Source: Bordetella genomosp. 9
Lineage (GTDB): Bacteria; Pseudomonadota; Gammaproteobacteria; Burkholderiales; Burkholderiaceae_B
Assembly: GCF_002119725.1 (NCBI RefSeq)
Contig: NZ_CP021109.1
Coordinates: forward strand, 2,852,001 to 2,916,000
Direction: 5' to 3'
Length of the DNA: 64,000 bases
The notes below the pieces were generated by a model. It was not told where the DNA came from. It was given only the letters and a program-made list of their open reading frames with translations, and searched no databases. The translations under genes and the position numbers were made by a program. This document shows positions 35,371-44,291 of this stretch, piece by piece; within the stretch, counting starts at the first letter, position 1; each line of letters starts with the position of its first letter.

Positions 35371-35643
35371 ATGCAAACCCGGGAAGACATCTTCGGCGCG
35401 CTGCGCGAAGCCCTGGTGGAGCTTTTCGAGATTCCGCAAGAACGTGTCGTGCCTTCCGCGCACCTTTATACCGACCTGGAAATCGACAGCATCGACGCCA
35501 TCGATTTGCTGGATCACATCAAGCGCCAGACGGGATACAAGCTGGCCGCCGAGAATTTCCGCACCGTGCGCACCGTACAGGACGTGGTGGACGCGGTCTG
35601 GGCGCAGCAGCAGGCGTTGCAGCAGCGGGAACCCGCGGAATGA
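35371..35643 (+). CDS. apeF: Acyl carrier protein 2 of the APE cluster
   Basis: 90 residues, start MQTREDIFGALREALVELFEI. Phosphopantetheine attachment Ser is S40 in EIDSIDAIDLLDHIK. It differs clearly from ACP 1, consistent with separate starter and elongation roles reported for ApeE/ApeF. Gap of 18 bp after ACP 1; its stop overlaps the next start (ATGA). Confidence 0.92.
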   Translation: MQTREDIFGALREALVELFEIPQERVVPSAHLYTDLEIDSIDAIDLLDHIKRQTGYKLAAENFRTVRTVQDVVDAVWAQQQALQQREPAE

Positions 35644-36200
35644 CCCGTGCGGTCATCGCCGTTGCCCTGGGTGCGGCCGGCATCGCGTATCCATTCGCGG
35701 TGCACGCCGGACTGCAACACGGCGCCGCGCGGTGGATCGCCCTGCCGCTGGCCGTCCTGTGGCTCGCGCGGGCCATGTCGGATGAGGGGCGCGGCATGGG
35801 CGGACGCCTGGTGCCGGCGGCGGCGGTTGCCTTCTGTGCAGCCATCGCGTTTCTGGACGACAGCCGTTTGCTGCGATGGTACCCGGTGCTGATCAACGCG
35901 GGCATGGCCGCCGTGTTCGCGCGCAGTCTGCTGCACGGCATGCCGGTTATCGAACGGCTGGCGCGGCTCAGGCGCCCCGATCTGCCTGCGGCTGGCGTCG
36001 CCTACACCCGGCGCGTCACACAGGTGTGGACGGCCTTTTTCGTTTGCAACGGGTCCGTCGCGGCGGCGCTGGCCCTGTGGGCGCCTTGGATCTGGTGGAC
36101 CTGGTACAACGGCGCCATCAGCTATGCGCTGATCGGGTTGTTGATCGTCGGCGAATGGATATGCCGGCCGGGCAGGCACACCGGCGAAGTGATGCGATGA
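35640..36200 (+). CDS. apeG: Inner-membrane protein of APE clusters (COG4648-like)
   Basis: 186 residues with several hydrophobic stretches (VIAVALGAAGIAYPFAV, LVPAAAVAFCAAIAFL, LINAGMAAVFARSLLHGMPVIERLAR, VWTAFFVCNGSVAAALALWAPWIWWTWYNGAISYALIGLLIVGEWICR). The last block with WxTWYNG-like residues is the conserved core of ApeG-type proteins found in these clusters. Biochemical role is unknown. ATGA overlaps on both sides. Confidence 0.8.
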   Translation: MTRAVIAVALGAAGIAYPFAVHAGLQHGAARWIALPLAVLWLARAMSDEGRGMGGRLVPAAAVAFCAAIAFLDDSRLLRWYPVLINAGMAAVFARSLLHGMPVIERLARLRRPDLPAAGVAYTRRVTQVWTAFFVCNGSVAAALALWAPWIWWTWYNGAISYALIGLLIVGEWICRPGRHTGEVMR

Positions 36201-37960
36201 CCTGGACCGCGCTTGCCGATCTGCTGGTTTGCCGCCGCGACGGCGTTTGCTATGCCCGCGACCCGGCCTTGGCGCACGAGGCGTTCGTGCGGCAGGTCGT
36301 CTCCGTCGCGGGGGCGCTTCGCGCCCGTGGCGTGCGGCATGCGGCCTTGTGGTTCGAGGATGCGGCGCAGCTGGCCGTGGCGCTGTTTGCCTGCTGGCGC
36401 GCCGGGGCGGTCGCCGTGCTGGCCGCCGACGCACGTGCGGGGTCGTGCGCGGCCATCGACCCGGACGCCGACGTTTGGCTGACCGACGACGCCCGCCTGC
36501 CCGTGGCGCCGGCGCGCCGGCTTTCGCTGGCCGATCTGGACGGCGCCGCCGCGCCGCTGGATGCATGCCGGCTAGATGCGTCGCAAGGCGGAATCGTGCT
36601 TTGGACCTCCGGATCCAGCGGCCGGCCGAAGCGCATCCGCAAGCGCTGGGCGCAGCTCGACGCCGAAATCAGGGCGCTGGAAGCATGCTGGCGCTGGGCC
36701 GACGCGCCGGCCTGCGTGCTCGGCAGCGTCAGCGGCCAGCATATGTATGGCCTGCCTTTCCGGGTCCTGTGGCCGCTGGCCGCCGGACGCACGATCGAAC
36801 GCGTCCAGCTCGCTTTCCCGGAATCCTTGCAGCATGCCAGCCTGGCGCACCCGGCATTCGTGTGGATCGCCAGCCCCGCCCTGCTCAAGCGCCTGGGAGA
36901 CCATTTGTCCTGGGACGCCCTGGCCGGCGGCATCCGCCAAATCTTCTCTGCCGGCGGGCCGCTGCCGGCGTCCGTATCGGATCTGCTCGCCCGCCGGCTC
37001 GGGTGCCGCCCCATCGAAATCTACGGCAGTTCGGAAACCGGCGCCGTGGCGTGGCGCGAGGGCGGCGCGGCCTGGCAGCCCCTGCCTGGCGTGCAAACCG
37101 GCATCCAGGAAGGCGCGTTGTGGGTACGGTCCCCCTGGCTCGATACGGAAGAGAAGTGGGTGACGGCCGACGCGGCCACGCCCGACGCCAGTGCGGGCAG
37201 CCGCTTCCGGCTGCATGGACGCCTGGACCGCATCGTCAAGATCGAGGAAAAACGGCTCGCGCTGCCGGCGCTGGAGCAGCGCCTGGCCGGTCATCCGCAC
37301 GTGCGCGAGGCGCGGCTCGGCATCGCCGATACGCCGCGGCTCACCGCGCTGGTCGCCCTGACCCAATCGGGCATCCACGCCCTGCGCAACGGCGGCCGCA
37401 AGGCACTCATCGAGAGCCTGCGCACGCACATGGCGGCCGCCGTCGAGCCCCTGGGCGTCCCGCGCCACTGGCGCCTGATGCGCGAACTGCCGTGGAACAC
37501 GCAGGGCAAACTTCCGCACGATGACTTCCTGGCGGCGGCGCGGCGGCCGCGCGCGCCTGTCGTGCGGGAAGCGCACACGAGCGCCTCGCCCGATGGCGCC
37601 TTCGTGGCGCAGCTGCGCCTGGAAGTGCCGCTGGACCTGACGCACTTCAACGGCCACTTTCCGGACACCCCCGTGGTGCCCGGCGTCGTGCAGGTGGATT
37701 GGGCCATGGCGCTGGCGCGCCGGCACATCGAGGCCCCCCCGGCTATCGGCTTCCATGGCATGGAAGCCCTGAAATTCCAGCAGCTGCTGCGTCCCGGCGA
37801 CGTGGTGGACCTGACGCTGACCCGGCACCACGGCCGCGCCAAGCTGTATTTCGAGTACCGGCTGGGCGGCCGCCCGTGCTCCTCGGGGCGCATCCTGACC
37901 GCGCCGCAGGAAGACGCCCCGCGCGGTCCTGGCGTCCCAACCTTGCCCGCAACTTCATGA
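36197..37960 (+). CDS. AMP-ligase fused to a hotdog dehydratase (ApeH-ApeI fusion)
   Basis: 587 residues. Residues 1-455 are an ANL adenylating enzyme: P-loop TSGSSGRPK (137-145), YGSSETGA (276-283), and the C-terminal catalytic Lys in NTQGKLP (K438). It should activate an aromatic acid and load it on an ACP. Residues ~462-587 form a FabA/FabZ-like hotdog with HFNGHFPDTPVVPG (483-496), the dehydratase motif. In several APE clusters these are separate ApeH and ApeI; here they are one chain with no stop between. Start ATGA-overlaps apeG. Confidence 0.9.
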   Translation: MTWTALADLLVCRRDGVCYARDPALAHEAFVRQVVSVAGALRARGVRHAALWFEDAAQLAVALFACWRAGAVAVLAADARAGSCAAIDPDADVWLTDDARLPVAPARRLSLADLDGAAAPLDACRLDASQGGIVLWTSGSSGRPKRIRKRWAQLDAEIRALEACWRWADAPACVLGSVSGQHMYGLPFRVLWPLAAGRTIERVQLAFPESLQHASLAHPAFVWIASPALLKRLGDHLSWDALAGGIRQIFSAGGPLPASVSDLLARRLGCRPIEIYGSSETGAVAWREGGAAWQPLPGVQTGIQEGALWVRSPWLDTEEKWVTADAATPDASAGSRFRLHGRLDRIVKIEEKRLALPALEQRLAGHPHVREARLGIADTPRLTALVALTQSGIHALRNGGRKALIESLRTHMAAAVEPLGVPRHWRLMRELPWNTQGKLPHDDFLAAARRPRAPVVREAHTSASPDGAFVAQLRLEVPLDLTHFNGHFPDTPVVPGVVQVDWAMALARRHIEAPPAIGFHGMEALKFQQLLRPGDVVDLTLTRHHGRAKLYFEYRLGGRPCSSGRILTAPQEDAPRGPGVPTLPATS

Positions 37961-38706
37961 ACGCTTACCGTCTGTGCGCCGTCATCCCCGTCTACGACCA
38001 CGGCGATACCATCGCCGGCGTGGTGGATCGCGTGCGCGCGCAGGGCCTGCCGTGCATTCTGGTTGACGACGGTTCGAAGCCGGAGTGCGCCGCGCGGCTG
38101 GACGCGCTGGCCGCCGACGGCAAGGCGGTGCTGGTGCGTCGGGCGCGCAACGGCGGCAAGGGTCGGGCCGTTCAGGACGGCTTGCGGCACGCCGGGCGGC
38201 TGGGCTACACCCACGCGCTGCAGGTCGACGCCGACGGCCAGCACGCCCTCGAAGACATCCCCGCGATGGCCGTCGCCTCGCGCCGCCACCCGGACGCCTT
38301 GGTCGGCGGCGCTCCCGCCTATGGCCCCGACGCGCCCCGCAGCCGCCGCTACGGCCGCTGGCTGACGCGGGTATGGGTATGGATCAATACGGTGTCCACC
38401 GCCATCCCGGACGCCATGTGCGGGTTCCGCATCTACCCGCTGGCCGCCACGCTCGCGCTGCTCGAAAGCCGCGATCCGGGACACCGCATGGATTTCGACA
38501 TCGCGATCCTGGTGCTGTTGTCCTGGCGCGGCGTTCGCATGATCTGGCTGCCCACACGGGTCGTCTATCCGGCCGGCGGCGTATCGCATTTTCACGCGCT
38601 GCGCGACAACGCCCGGATCAGCGCCATGCACGCCCGGCTGTTTTTTGGCATGCTGCCGCGTGCGCCGGGCCTGCTGGCCCGAAAGTTCCGAAGACATCAC
38701 GCATGA
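37957..38706 (+). CDS. apeJ: Family 2 glycosyltransferase of the APE cluster
   Basis: 249 residues. GT-A fold: CAVIPVYDHGDTIAGVV, CILVDDGSKPE, and the metal-binding DADGQH. C-terminal RLFFGMLPRAPGLLARKF. It likely transfers sugar to the polyene or its lipid carrier. In Escherichia-type clusters a glycosyltransferase and an acyltransferase are, to my knowledge, fused as ApeJ; here the two halves are separate genes with an ATGA overlap. Confidence 0.88.
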   Translation: MNAYRLCAVIPVYDHGDTIAGVVDRVRAQGLPCILVDDGSKPECAARLDALAADGKAVLVRRARNGGKGRAVQDGLRHAGRLGYTHALQVDADGQHALEDIPAMAVASRRHPDALVGGAPAYGPDAPRSRRYGRWLTRVWVWINTVSTAIPDAMCGFRIYPLAATLALLESRDPGHRMDFDIAILVLLSWRGVRMIWLPTRVVYPAGGVSHFHALRDNARISAMHARLFFGMLPRAPGLLARKFRRHHA

Positions 38707-39632
38707 CACCCCCTACGTCCACCCGCCACTGGGCCCGCCAGCGCGAACGCGGCGCTCCCCTGTTGATGCGCCTGACCGCCTGGGCGGCGCGCGTCTTCGG
38801 CCGGCGCGCGATGCAGCCGGCGGTCGCCGCGATCGTTTTCTATTTCTATTGCTTCAGTCCGCGCGCGCGCCGCAGCGTCGTGGAGTATCAGCAGCGCCTG
38901 CGCGCGGCCGGCTGCGGTCAGGCCTTGCCGGCGCGCCGCCCGGTCTATGGGCAATTCCTGGCCTTCGCCGAAGCCATCCTCGACAAGCTTGACGTCTGGC
39001 AAGGCCGCCTGACCGTGCAGCATGTGACCCTGTCCGACCCGGACGGCCTGCACGCGCAGATGAGCCGCGGACGCGGACAGATCCTGGTGGGCAGCCATCT
39101 GGGCAACCTGGAAGTCTGCCGCGCGCTCATCGAACGGGACGGGCAGCTGAAGCTGAACGTCCTCGTCCACACGCGCCACGCCGCAGCCTTCAACCGGCTG
39201 CTGATGGAAGCGGGCGCCAGCCGCCTGCGACTGATACAGGTAACGGAGTTGGATGCCGCCATCATGCTGCAGCTGAGCGAACGCATCGAACGGGGCGAAT
39301 GGCTTGCCATCGCGGGCGACCGCGTTCCGGTGCGCGGCGACCGTGTCGTCGAGGTCGATTTCCTTGGCGCGCCGGCGCCTTTTCCGCAAGGCCCGTGGTT
39401 GCTCGCAGGCCTGTTGAAGTGCCCCGCCAACTTGTTGTTCTGCACCAAAATCGAAGGGCGCTATCGCATCACGCTGGAACGCGTGGCCGACCGCGTCGAT
39501 CTGCCGCGCGGGCGCCGCGAGGAAGGCGTGCGGCATTGGGCGCAACGCTATGCCGACCGGCTGGCCCGCGAATGCCGCGATGCGCCGCAGCAGTGGTTCA
39601 ATTTCTATTCCTTCTGGAGCCGTCATGCGTAA
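38703..39632 (+). CDS. LpxL/HtrB-family acyltransferase of the APE cluster
   Basis: 309 residues resembling lipid A late acyltransferases (lauroyl/myristoyl). Sequence features: GQILVGSHLGNLEVCRAL, holding the HxxxxE-like catalytic pair SHLGNLE, and GEWLAIAGDRVPVRGDRVVEVDFLGAPAPFPQGPWLLAGLL. It probably acylates the lipid anchor of the aryl polyene at the inner membrane. Starts in the stop codon of the glycosyltransferase gene. Confidence 0.87.
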   Translation: MTPPTSTRHWARQRERGAPLLMRLTAWAARVFGRRAMQPAVAAIVFYFYCFSPRARRSVVEYQQRLRAAGCGQALPARRPVYGQFLAFAEAILDKLDVWQGRLTVQHVTLSDPDGLHAQMSRGRGQILVGSHLGNLEVCRALIERDGQLKLNVLVHTRHAAAFNRLLMEAGASRLRLIQVTELDAAIMLQLSERIERGEWLAIAGDRVPVRGDRVVEVDFLGAPAPFPQGPWLLAGLLKCPANLLFCTKIEGRYRITLERVADRVDLPRGRREEGVRHWAQRYADRLARECRDAPQQWFNFYSFWSRHA

Positions 39633-40050
39633 ACGAGGCGTTTTCGCCGTCGCATCCGCCGTGACGGTCCCCTTCTTCGACGTGGATCCGATGAACGTCG
39701 TGTGGCACGGCCATTACGTCAAATACCTGGAGCAGGCGCGCTGCGCGCTGCTCGACGCCCTGGGCTACGGGTATGACGCCATGCTGGCTTCCGGCTATGC
39801 CTGGCCGGTCATCGATCTGCAATTGCGCTACATGAACCCCGCCGTTTTCGGCCAGCGCCTGACTGTGCGCGCCGATCTGGTGGAGTGGGAGAATCGCTTG
39901 AAAATCCATTACCTGATTACCGATGCGCAAAGCGGCACGCGTTTGACGCGCGCCAGTACCGTGCAAGTCGCCGTGCGGCTGGACAACCGCGAAATGCAGC
40001 TGGCGTCGCCGGCGCCGCTGCTCGAGGCCGTGCGCGGGGTGCTTGCATGA
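39625..40050 (+). CDS. apeK: 4-hydroxybenzoyl-CoA-thioesterase-fold thioesterase
   Basis: 141 residues, hotdog fold. Opening VTVPFFDVDPMNVVWHGHYVKYLEQARCALLDALG holds the Asp (in DVDP) and the VWHGHYVKYLE helix of 4HBT thioesterases. It would release or edit acyl-ACP intermediates. Overlaps the acyltransferase gene by 8 bp. Confidence 0.88.
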   Translation: MRKRGVFAVASAVTVPFFDVDPMNVVWHGHYVKYLEQARCALLDALGYGYDAMLASGYAWPVIDLQLRYMNPAVFGQRLTVRADLVEWENRLKIHYLITDAQSGTRLTRASTVQVAVRLDNREMQLASPAPLLEAVRGVLA

Positions 40051-40661
40051 CCCTGCCAAGCGTCATCCGCCGCATCGCGGCCGCCGCCCTGCTGGCGGCC
40101 TGCGCCCCCAATGCATGGGCGTTCGACCTGAGCGACCTGCAGTCGCAGCTGCGGGCCGCGCCCGTGGTGCGGGGCCAGTTCGTGCAGCAGAAATACCTGC
40201 GCTCGCTGCCCCAGCCGCTGACCAGTACGGGATTGTTCACGCTTTCGGCCGGCGACGGCCTGCTGCGGGGGCTGCGCGCGCCCTTGCATCAGGACCTGCT
40301 GCTGACGCCCGCCGGCGTGTTCCGCCGGGACGACGGCGGCAAATGGCAGGCCCTGCCGCAGGCCGTGGGAGCCAGCCGCGAAACCCGTATGTTCCTCACG
40401 GTACTGACCGGCGACACCCAGGCGCTGCAGGACAACTTCGACATTGCGCTGAGCGGCACGGCCGGCGACTGGCAATTGGTCTTGACGCCGAAGTCCGCCT
40501 TGCTCAAGCAAATCTTCACCGACATCCGCATTGCCGGCGGCAAGCTCGTCCAGCGCATCGAATTGCGCGAGACCCAGGGCGACCGAACCGTCATGGAAAT
40601 GAAGAACGCGCGTGCCGACACCAAGCTGGACGATGATGAGAGCCGCGATTTCAACCCCTGA
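40047..40661 (+). CDS. apeL: LolA-like outer-membrane lipid carrier
   Basis: 204 residues with a signal peptide ending PNAWA, then a LolA-type domain: DLQSQLRAAPVVRGQFVQQKYLRSLPQPLTSTGLFTLSAGDGLLRGLRAP and a C-terminal VQRIELRETQGDRTVMEMKNA. Predicted periplasmic. Likely shuttles the polyene lipid or lipoprotein cargo across the periplasm with the MMPL exporter that follows. ATGA overlap upstream, 29-bp overlap downstream. Confidence 0.88.
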   Translation: MTLPSVIRRIAAAALLAACAPNAWAFDLSDLQSQLRAAPVVRGQFVQQKYLRSLPQPLTSTGLFTLSAGDGLLRGLRAPLHQDLLLTPAGVFRRDDGGKWQALPQAVGASRETRMFLTVLTGDTQALQDNFDIALSGTAGDWQLVLTPKSALLKQIFTDIRIAGGKLVQRIELRETQGDRTVMEMKNARADTKLDDDESRDFNP

Positions 40662-43017
40662 ACGAGGCGCCGCGCGCGAAAAACGCCTGACCCTCCTGTT
40701 CCGCCTGGTCCTCGTCCTGGTCGTCGGCCTGGGACTGTGGCAATGCCGCCATGGCTGGCCCGTGTCCTCGAGCATGATGGACCTGGTCCCCGCCGCGCAG
40801 GGCGACGCGCTTCGCCAGCGCGCGGACGAACGCATACAAGCGCCGCTGCAGCGGGAAGTGATCGCGCTGGTCGGCGCGCCCGACCGCGAGCGCGCTGCGG
40901 AGCTGGCGCGCGGCGTGGGGCATCTATGGCGGCACAGCGGGCTGTTCGATGACGTGCAGGTCGATGTGGACGCGGACATAGACCAGATCCGCCGGCAGTT
41001 GCTCGCGCAGCCCCTGGCGCTGATTCCGCCCCACGCCCGCGAAAGGCTGGTCAAGGATCCTGCGGCATACGCGGCCCGACGGGTGCGGGAATTGGCGGAT
41101 CCCTTCTCCACCACCGGTCTGGTTTCGGCCAATGACGATCTGCTGGGGCTGGCCCATGCCGCGGAACGGGCCCTGCGCCCTGCGGGCGCGGTGCAGCTGG
41201 ACCCGGGCAGCGGCACGCTGGTGGCGCACGATGGCGGCAAGGACTGGGTGCTGGTGCGCGCGCGGACCCGCGGCGACGCATTCGACGGCGCATCGCCCCG
41301 GCAGGTCGCGCAATTGACCGGCCAGACCCGCGACGCCATCACGCGCGATGGCGGCCAGCTGCTCGTGGCCGGCGGGCCGCTGTACGCGGCCGAAGGGCGC
41401 GCGCGTGCCGCCGGCGAAAGCACCTGGATCGGCATCGTCTCGGTGCTCGGCATCATCGCCCTGCTGATGCTGACGCTGCGCGGCGCGCGATCCCTGCTTG
41501 CCTTCGTCCCCGTGGCGGTGGGGCTGCTGTGCGGCACGGTTGCCTGCGTGACGATATTCGGCGCCATCCACGTGCTGACGCTCGTCATCGGCGCCAGCCT
41601 GATCGGCATCGCCATCGATTTTCCTCTGCATCTGCTCAGCAAGCGGTACGGCATGCCGGATTGGGCAGCCTGGCCGGCGTTGCGCCGCGTGCTGCCGGGA
41701 CTTACCGTCAGCCTTGCCGCCACGCTGGTGGGCTATCTGGCCCTGGTCTTCACGCCGTTTCCGGCATTGACGCAGACCGCCGTGTTTTCCGCGGCGGGTC
41801 TGCTGGGCGCATACGCCTGCACGGTATGCGAGCTGCCCAATTGGCTGCGGGGCTGGCAGCCGCGGCCTTTTCCGCCGCTGCTGCGTTTGGCCGACGCGCT
41901 GCTGCGCCGCCTTGCGGGCTGGCAGCGGTATCGCAGCCTGCCCTGGCTGGCCGCCGGCGTGGCGCTGGTCAGCCTGGCCGGCGTGCTGCATCTGCGCATG
42001 CATGACGATCTGCGGCAATGGCTGTCGCTGCCGGCCCCGTTGCTGCGGGACGCGCAGGAAGTCGCCCGCATCACCGGCATCCAGCCCACCAGCCAATATT
42101 TCTTTGTGCGGGCGCCGGACGCCGGCACGCTATGGCAACGCGGGCAGGCCTTGGACGCGCGGCTCGACGAACTGGTGAAAACAGGCGCGCTGCAATCCTA
42201 TCTGTCGCTGAACCAGCTCGCGGCCCCGGAAGCGGCGCAACAGGCCGTGCGCAACGCCATGCGCGATGCCAACTGGCGGGCCCGCCTGACGCCTTCGTTC
42301 GAAGCCGTCGGCATTCCCTCCGAAGCCGTACTGGCGCAAGTTGACGCACTGGCCGATCGCCCGCCGGTCGGCATCGACGACGTGCTCGCGGGACCGGTCG
42401 GACAAAGCCGCCGCATGCTCTGGCTCGGCAGGCATGAAGGCGAGGTGGCCGCCATGGTGTCACTGCAGGGGCTGCGCGATACGGTGGCCGCCGCAAAGGC
42501 CGCCGATGGCCTGGAGGGCGTTTCCTACATCGACCGCAGCGGCGAACTCAACGACAGCTTCACTGCGACACGGATTCGCGCCGCTGAACTGAAGCTGCTG
42601 TCATACGTCGTGGCGGGCGCGCTGCTGTGGCTCATTCTGGGCCGCGCCGCCACCTGGCGGTTGCTGGCCGTGCCGCTGGCCGCCACGGGGTGCACGCTGG
42701 GCGCGCTGGGCCTGCTTGGACAGCCGCTGACCCTGTTCAGCCTGTTCGGGCTGCTGCTGGTGTCCGCGATCGGACTGGACTACGCCATCGCCATGTACGA
42801 ACGGGTAGCGGGCGCGGCCGCCAGCTTCGTCGGCATTCTCCTGGCGGCGCTGACGACCATCCTGTCGTTCGGCCTGCTGGCCTTCAGCACCACCCCGGCG
42901 ATCGCCAATTTTGGGCTGTCGGTGGGCATAGGCGTCGCCTTCTGTGTCCTGTGGGCGCCGTGGGTGCGCCCCGCCGGCGACGGCGCAACGGCTTTATCGG
43001 AGAGTGGATATCCATGA
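40633..43017 (+). CDS. apeM: MMPL/RND-type exporter of the APE cluster
   Basis: 794 residues with two repeated halves, each with a large periplasmic loop and about six membrane helices (first bundle ~230-390 with IGIVSVLGIIALLMLTLRGARSLLAFVPVAVGLLCGTVACV; second ~640-790 with GLLLVSAIGLDYAIAMYE). It probably lifts the polyene lipid out of the inner membrane. Start is one of two ATGs at 40633/40636 inside the LolA-like gene. Confidence 0.88.
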   Translation: MMRAAISTPERGAAREKRLTLLFRLVLVLVVGLGLWQCRHGWPVSSSMMDLVPAAQGDALRQRADERIQAPLQREVIALVGAPDRERAAELARGVGHLWRHSGLFDDVQVDVDADIDQIRRQLLAQPLALIPPHARERLVKDPAAYAARRVRELADPFSTTGLVSANDDLLGLAHAAERALRPAGAVQLDPGSGTLVAHDGGKDWVLVRARTRGDAFDGASPRQVAQLTGQTRDAITRDGGQLLVAGGPLYAAEGRARAAGESTWIGIVSVLGIIALLMLTLRGARSLLAFVPVAVGLLCGTVACVTIFGAIHVLTLVIGASLIGIAIDFPLHLLSKRYGMPDWAAWPALRRVLPGLTVSLAATLVGYLALVFTPFPALTQTAVFSAAGLLGAYACTVCELPNWLRGWQPRPFPPLLRLADALLRRLAGWQRYRSLPWLAAGVALVSLAGVLHLRMHDDLRQWLSLPAPLLRDAQEVARITGIQPTSQYFFVRAPDAGTLWQRGQALDARLDELVKTGALQSYLSLNQLAAPEAAQQAVRNAMRDANWRARLTPSFEAVGIPSEAVLAQVDALADRPPVGIDDVLAGPVGQSRRMLWLGRHEGEVAAMVSLQGLRDTVAAAKAADGLEGVSYIDRSGELNDSFTATRIRAAELKLLSYVVAGALLWLILGRAATWRLLAVPLAATGCTLGALGLLGQPLTLFSLFGLLLVSAIGLDYAIAMYERVAGAAASFVGILLAALTTILSFGLLAFSTTPAIANFGLSVGIGVAFCVLWAPWVRPAGDGATALSESGYP

Positions 43018-44291
43018 GTCCGGAAAGCCGCGAAGTCGTCATCATTGGGGCCGGCCCGGCCGGCGCCGTGGCCGCCGCCCTGTTGCGCCGGAAAGGACAC
43101 CAGGTGCTGGTGCTGGAGAAACAGCATTTCCCCCGCTTTTCCATCGGTGAAAGCCTGCTGGCGCATTGCATGGAGTTCATTGACGAAGCCGGCATGCTGC
43201 CCGCCGTGCGGGCAGCCGGCTTTCAGGTCAAGAACGGCGCGGCCTTCGCTTGGGGCGACCGCTACACGGCTTTCGACTTCCGCGACAAATTTTCTCCGGG
43301 TCCCGGCACCACGTTCCAGGTGCCGCGCGCGCGATTCGACAAGATCCTTGCCGACGAGGCCGCGCGTCAGGGCGCGGAGATCCGCTACGGGCAGGACGTC
43401 ATTGCGGCGGATTTCCGCGGGCCCGAGCCCGTGCTGGCGGTGCGCGAGGCCGCCGGCGATGACGCCGCGGTGCGGCATATCCGCGCGCGTTTCGTGCTCG
43501 ACGCCAGTGGATACGGACGCGTGCTGGCGCGGCTGCTTCGCCTGGAGCGGCCCAGCGGCCTGCCGCCGCGCAAGGCCATCTTCACTCACGTGGAAGATCG
43601 CATCGACGATCCCGGTTTCGACCGCGAGAAGATCCTTGTCAGCGTACATCCCGGCGAACCTGGCATCTGGTACTGGCTGATCCCGTTCTCCGATGGCCGC
43701 TGTTCGCTCGGCGTGGTGGCAGGAGAAGCCTCGATCGCGGGAGCCGCCGATCCGATGGCGACGCTGCGCGCCCTGGTCGATGCCGCGCCCAACCTGCGGC
43801 GGATCCTGTCCAACGCGGTTTGGGACACCCCCGCCAAGGCCATCGGCGGCTATGCGGCCAGCGTGACGGCCCTGCACGGACGCGGCTATGCCCTGCTCGG
43901 CAACGCCGCGGAGTTTCTGGATCCCGTGTTTTCATCGGGCGTCACCATCGCGCTGCATTCCGCCCGGTTGGCCGTTGACGCGCTGCATCGGCAGCTGTGC
44001 GGCGAAACCGTGGACTGGGGCCGGGCCTTCGCGCAGCCGCTGATGCAAGGCGTGGAGACGTTCCGCACCTACGTGGAGGGCTGGTACAGCGGCGCCTTCC
44101 GCGACGTGGTGTTCTACGAACGCGCCCAGCCCGGCATCCGCCGGATGATTGCCTCCATCCTGGCCGGCTACGCCTGGGACCGCAACAACCCGTTCGTGGC
44201 CGAACATGCGCGGCGACTGCGCATGCTGGCCGAAATCTGCGGGCACGCGCCGCCCGCGCCCGCCGCAAGGCCGGAGCAGAGCTTGTCATGA
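43014..44291 (+). CDS. Flavin-dependent halogenase-like oxidoreductase of the APE cluster
   Basis: 425 residues. FAD Rossmann IIGAGPAGAVAAALLRRKG near 10, then FSIGESLLAHC. Three halogenase marks are present: Lys at 73 in FQVKNGAAFAWG, WYWLIP at 219-224 (WxWxIP, which blocks monooxygenation in halogenases) and FLDPVFSSG at 301-309, a feature of phenolic halogenases. It may chlorinate or brominate the aryl head, as in xanthomonadin or flexirubin pathways, but no substrate is proven. A plain oxidase role cannot be excluded. Confidence 0.8.
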   Translation: MSPESREVVIIGAGPAGAVAAALLRRKGHQVLVLEKQHFPRFSIGESLLAHCMEFIDEAGMLPAVRAAGFQVKNGAAFAWGDRYTAFDFRDKFSPGPGTTFQVPRARFDKILADEAARQGAEIRYGQDVIAADFRGPEPVLAVREAAGDDAAVRHIRARFVLDASGYGRVLARLLRLERPSGLPPRKAIFTHVEDRIDDPGFDREKILVSVHPGEPGIWYWLIPFSDGRCSLGVVAGEASIAGAADPMATLRALVDAAPNLRRILSNAVWDTPAKAIGGYAASVTALHGRGYALLGNAAEFLDPVFSSGVTIALHSARLAVDALHRQLCGETVDWGRAFAQPLMQGVETFRTYVEGWYSGAFRDVVFYERAQPGIRRMIASILAGYAWDRNNPFVAEHARRLRMLAEICGHAPPAPAARPEQSLS

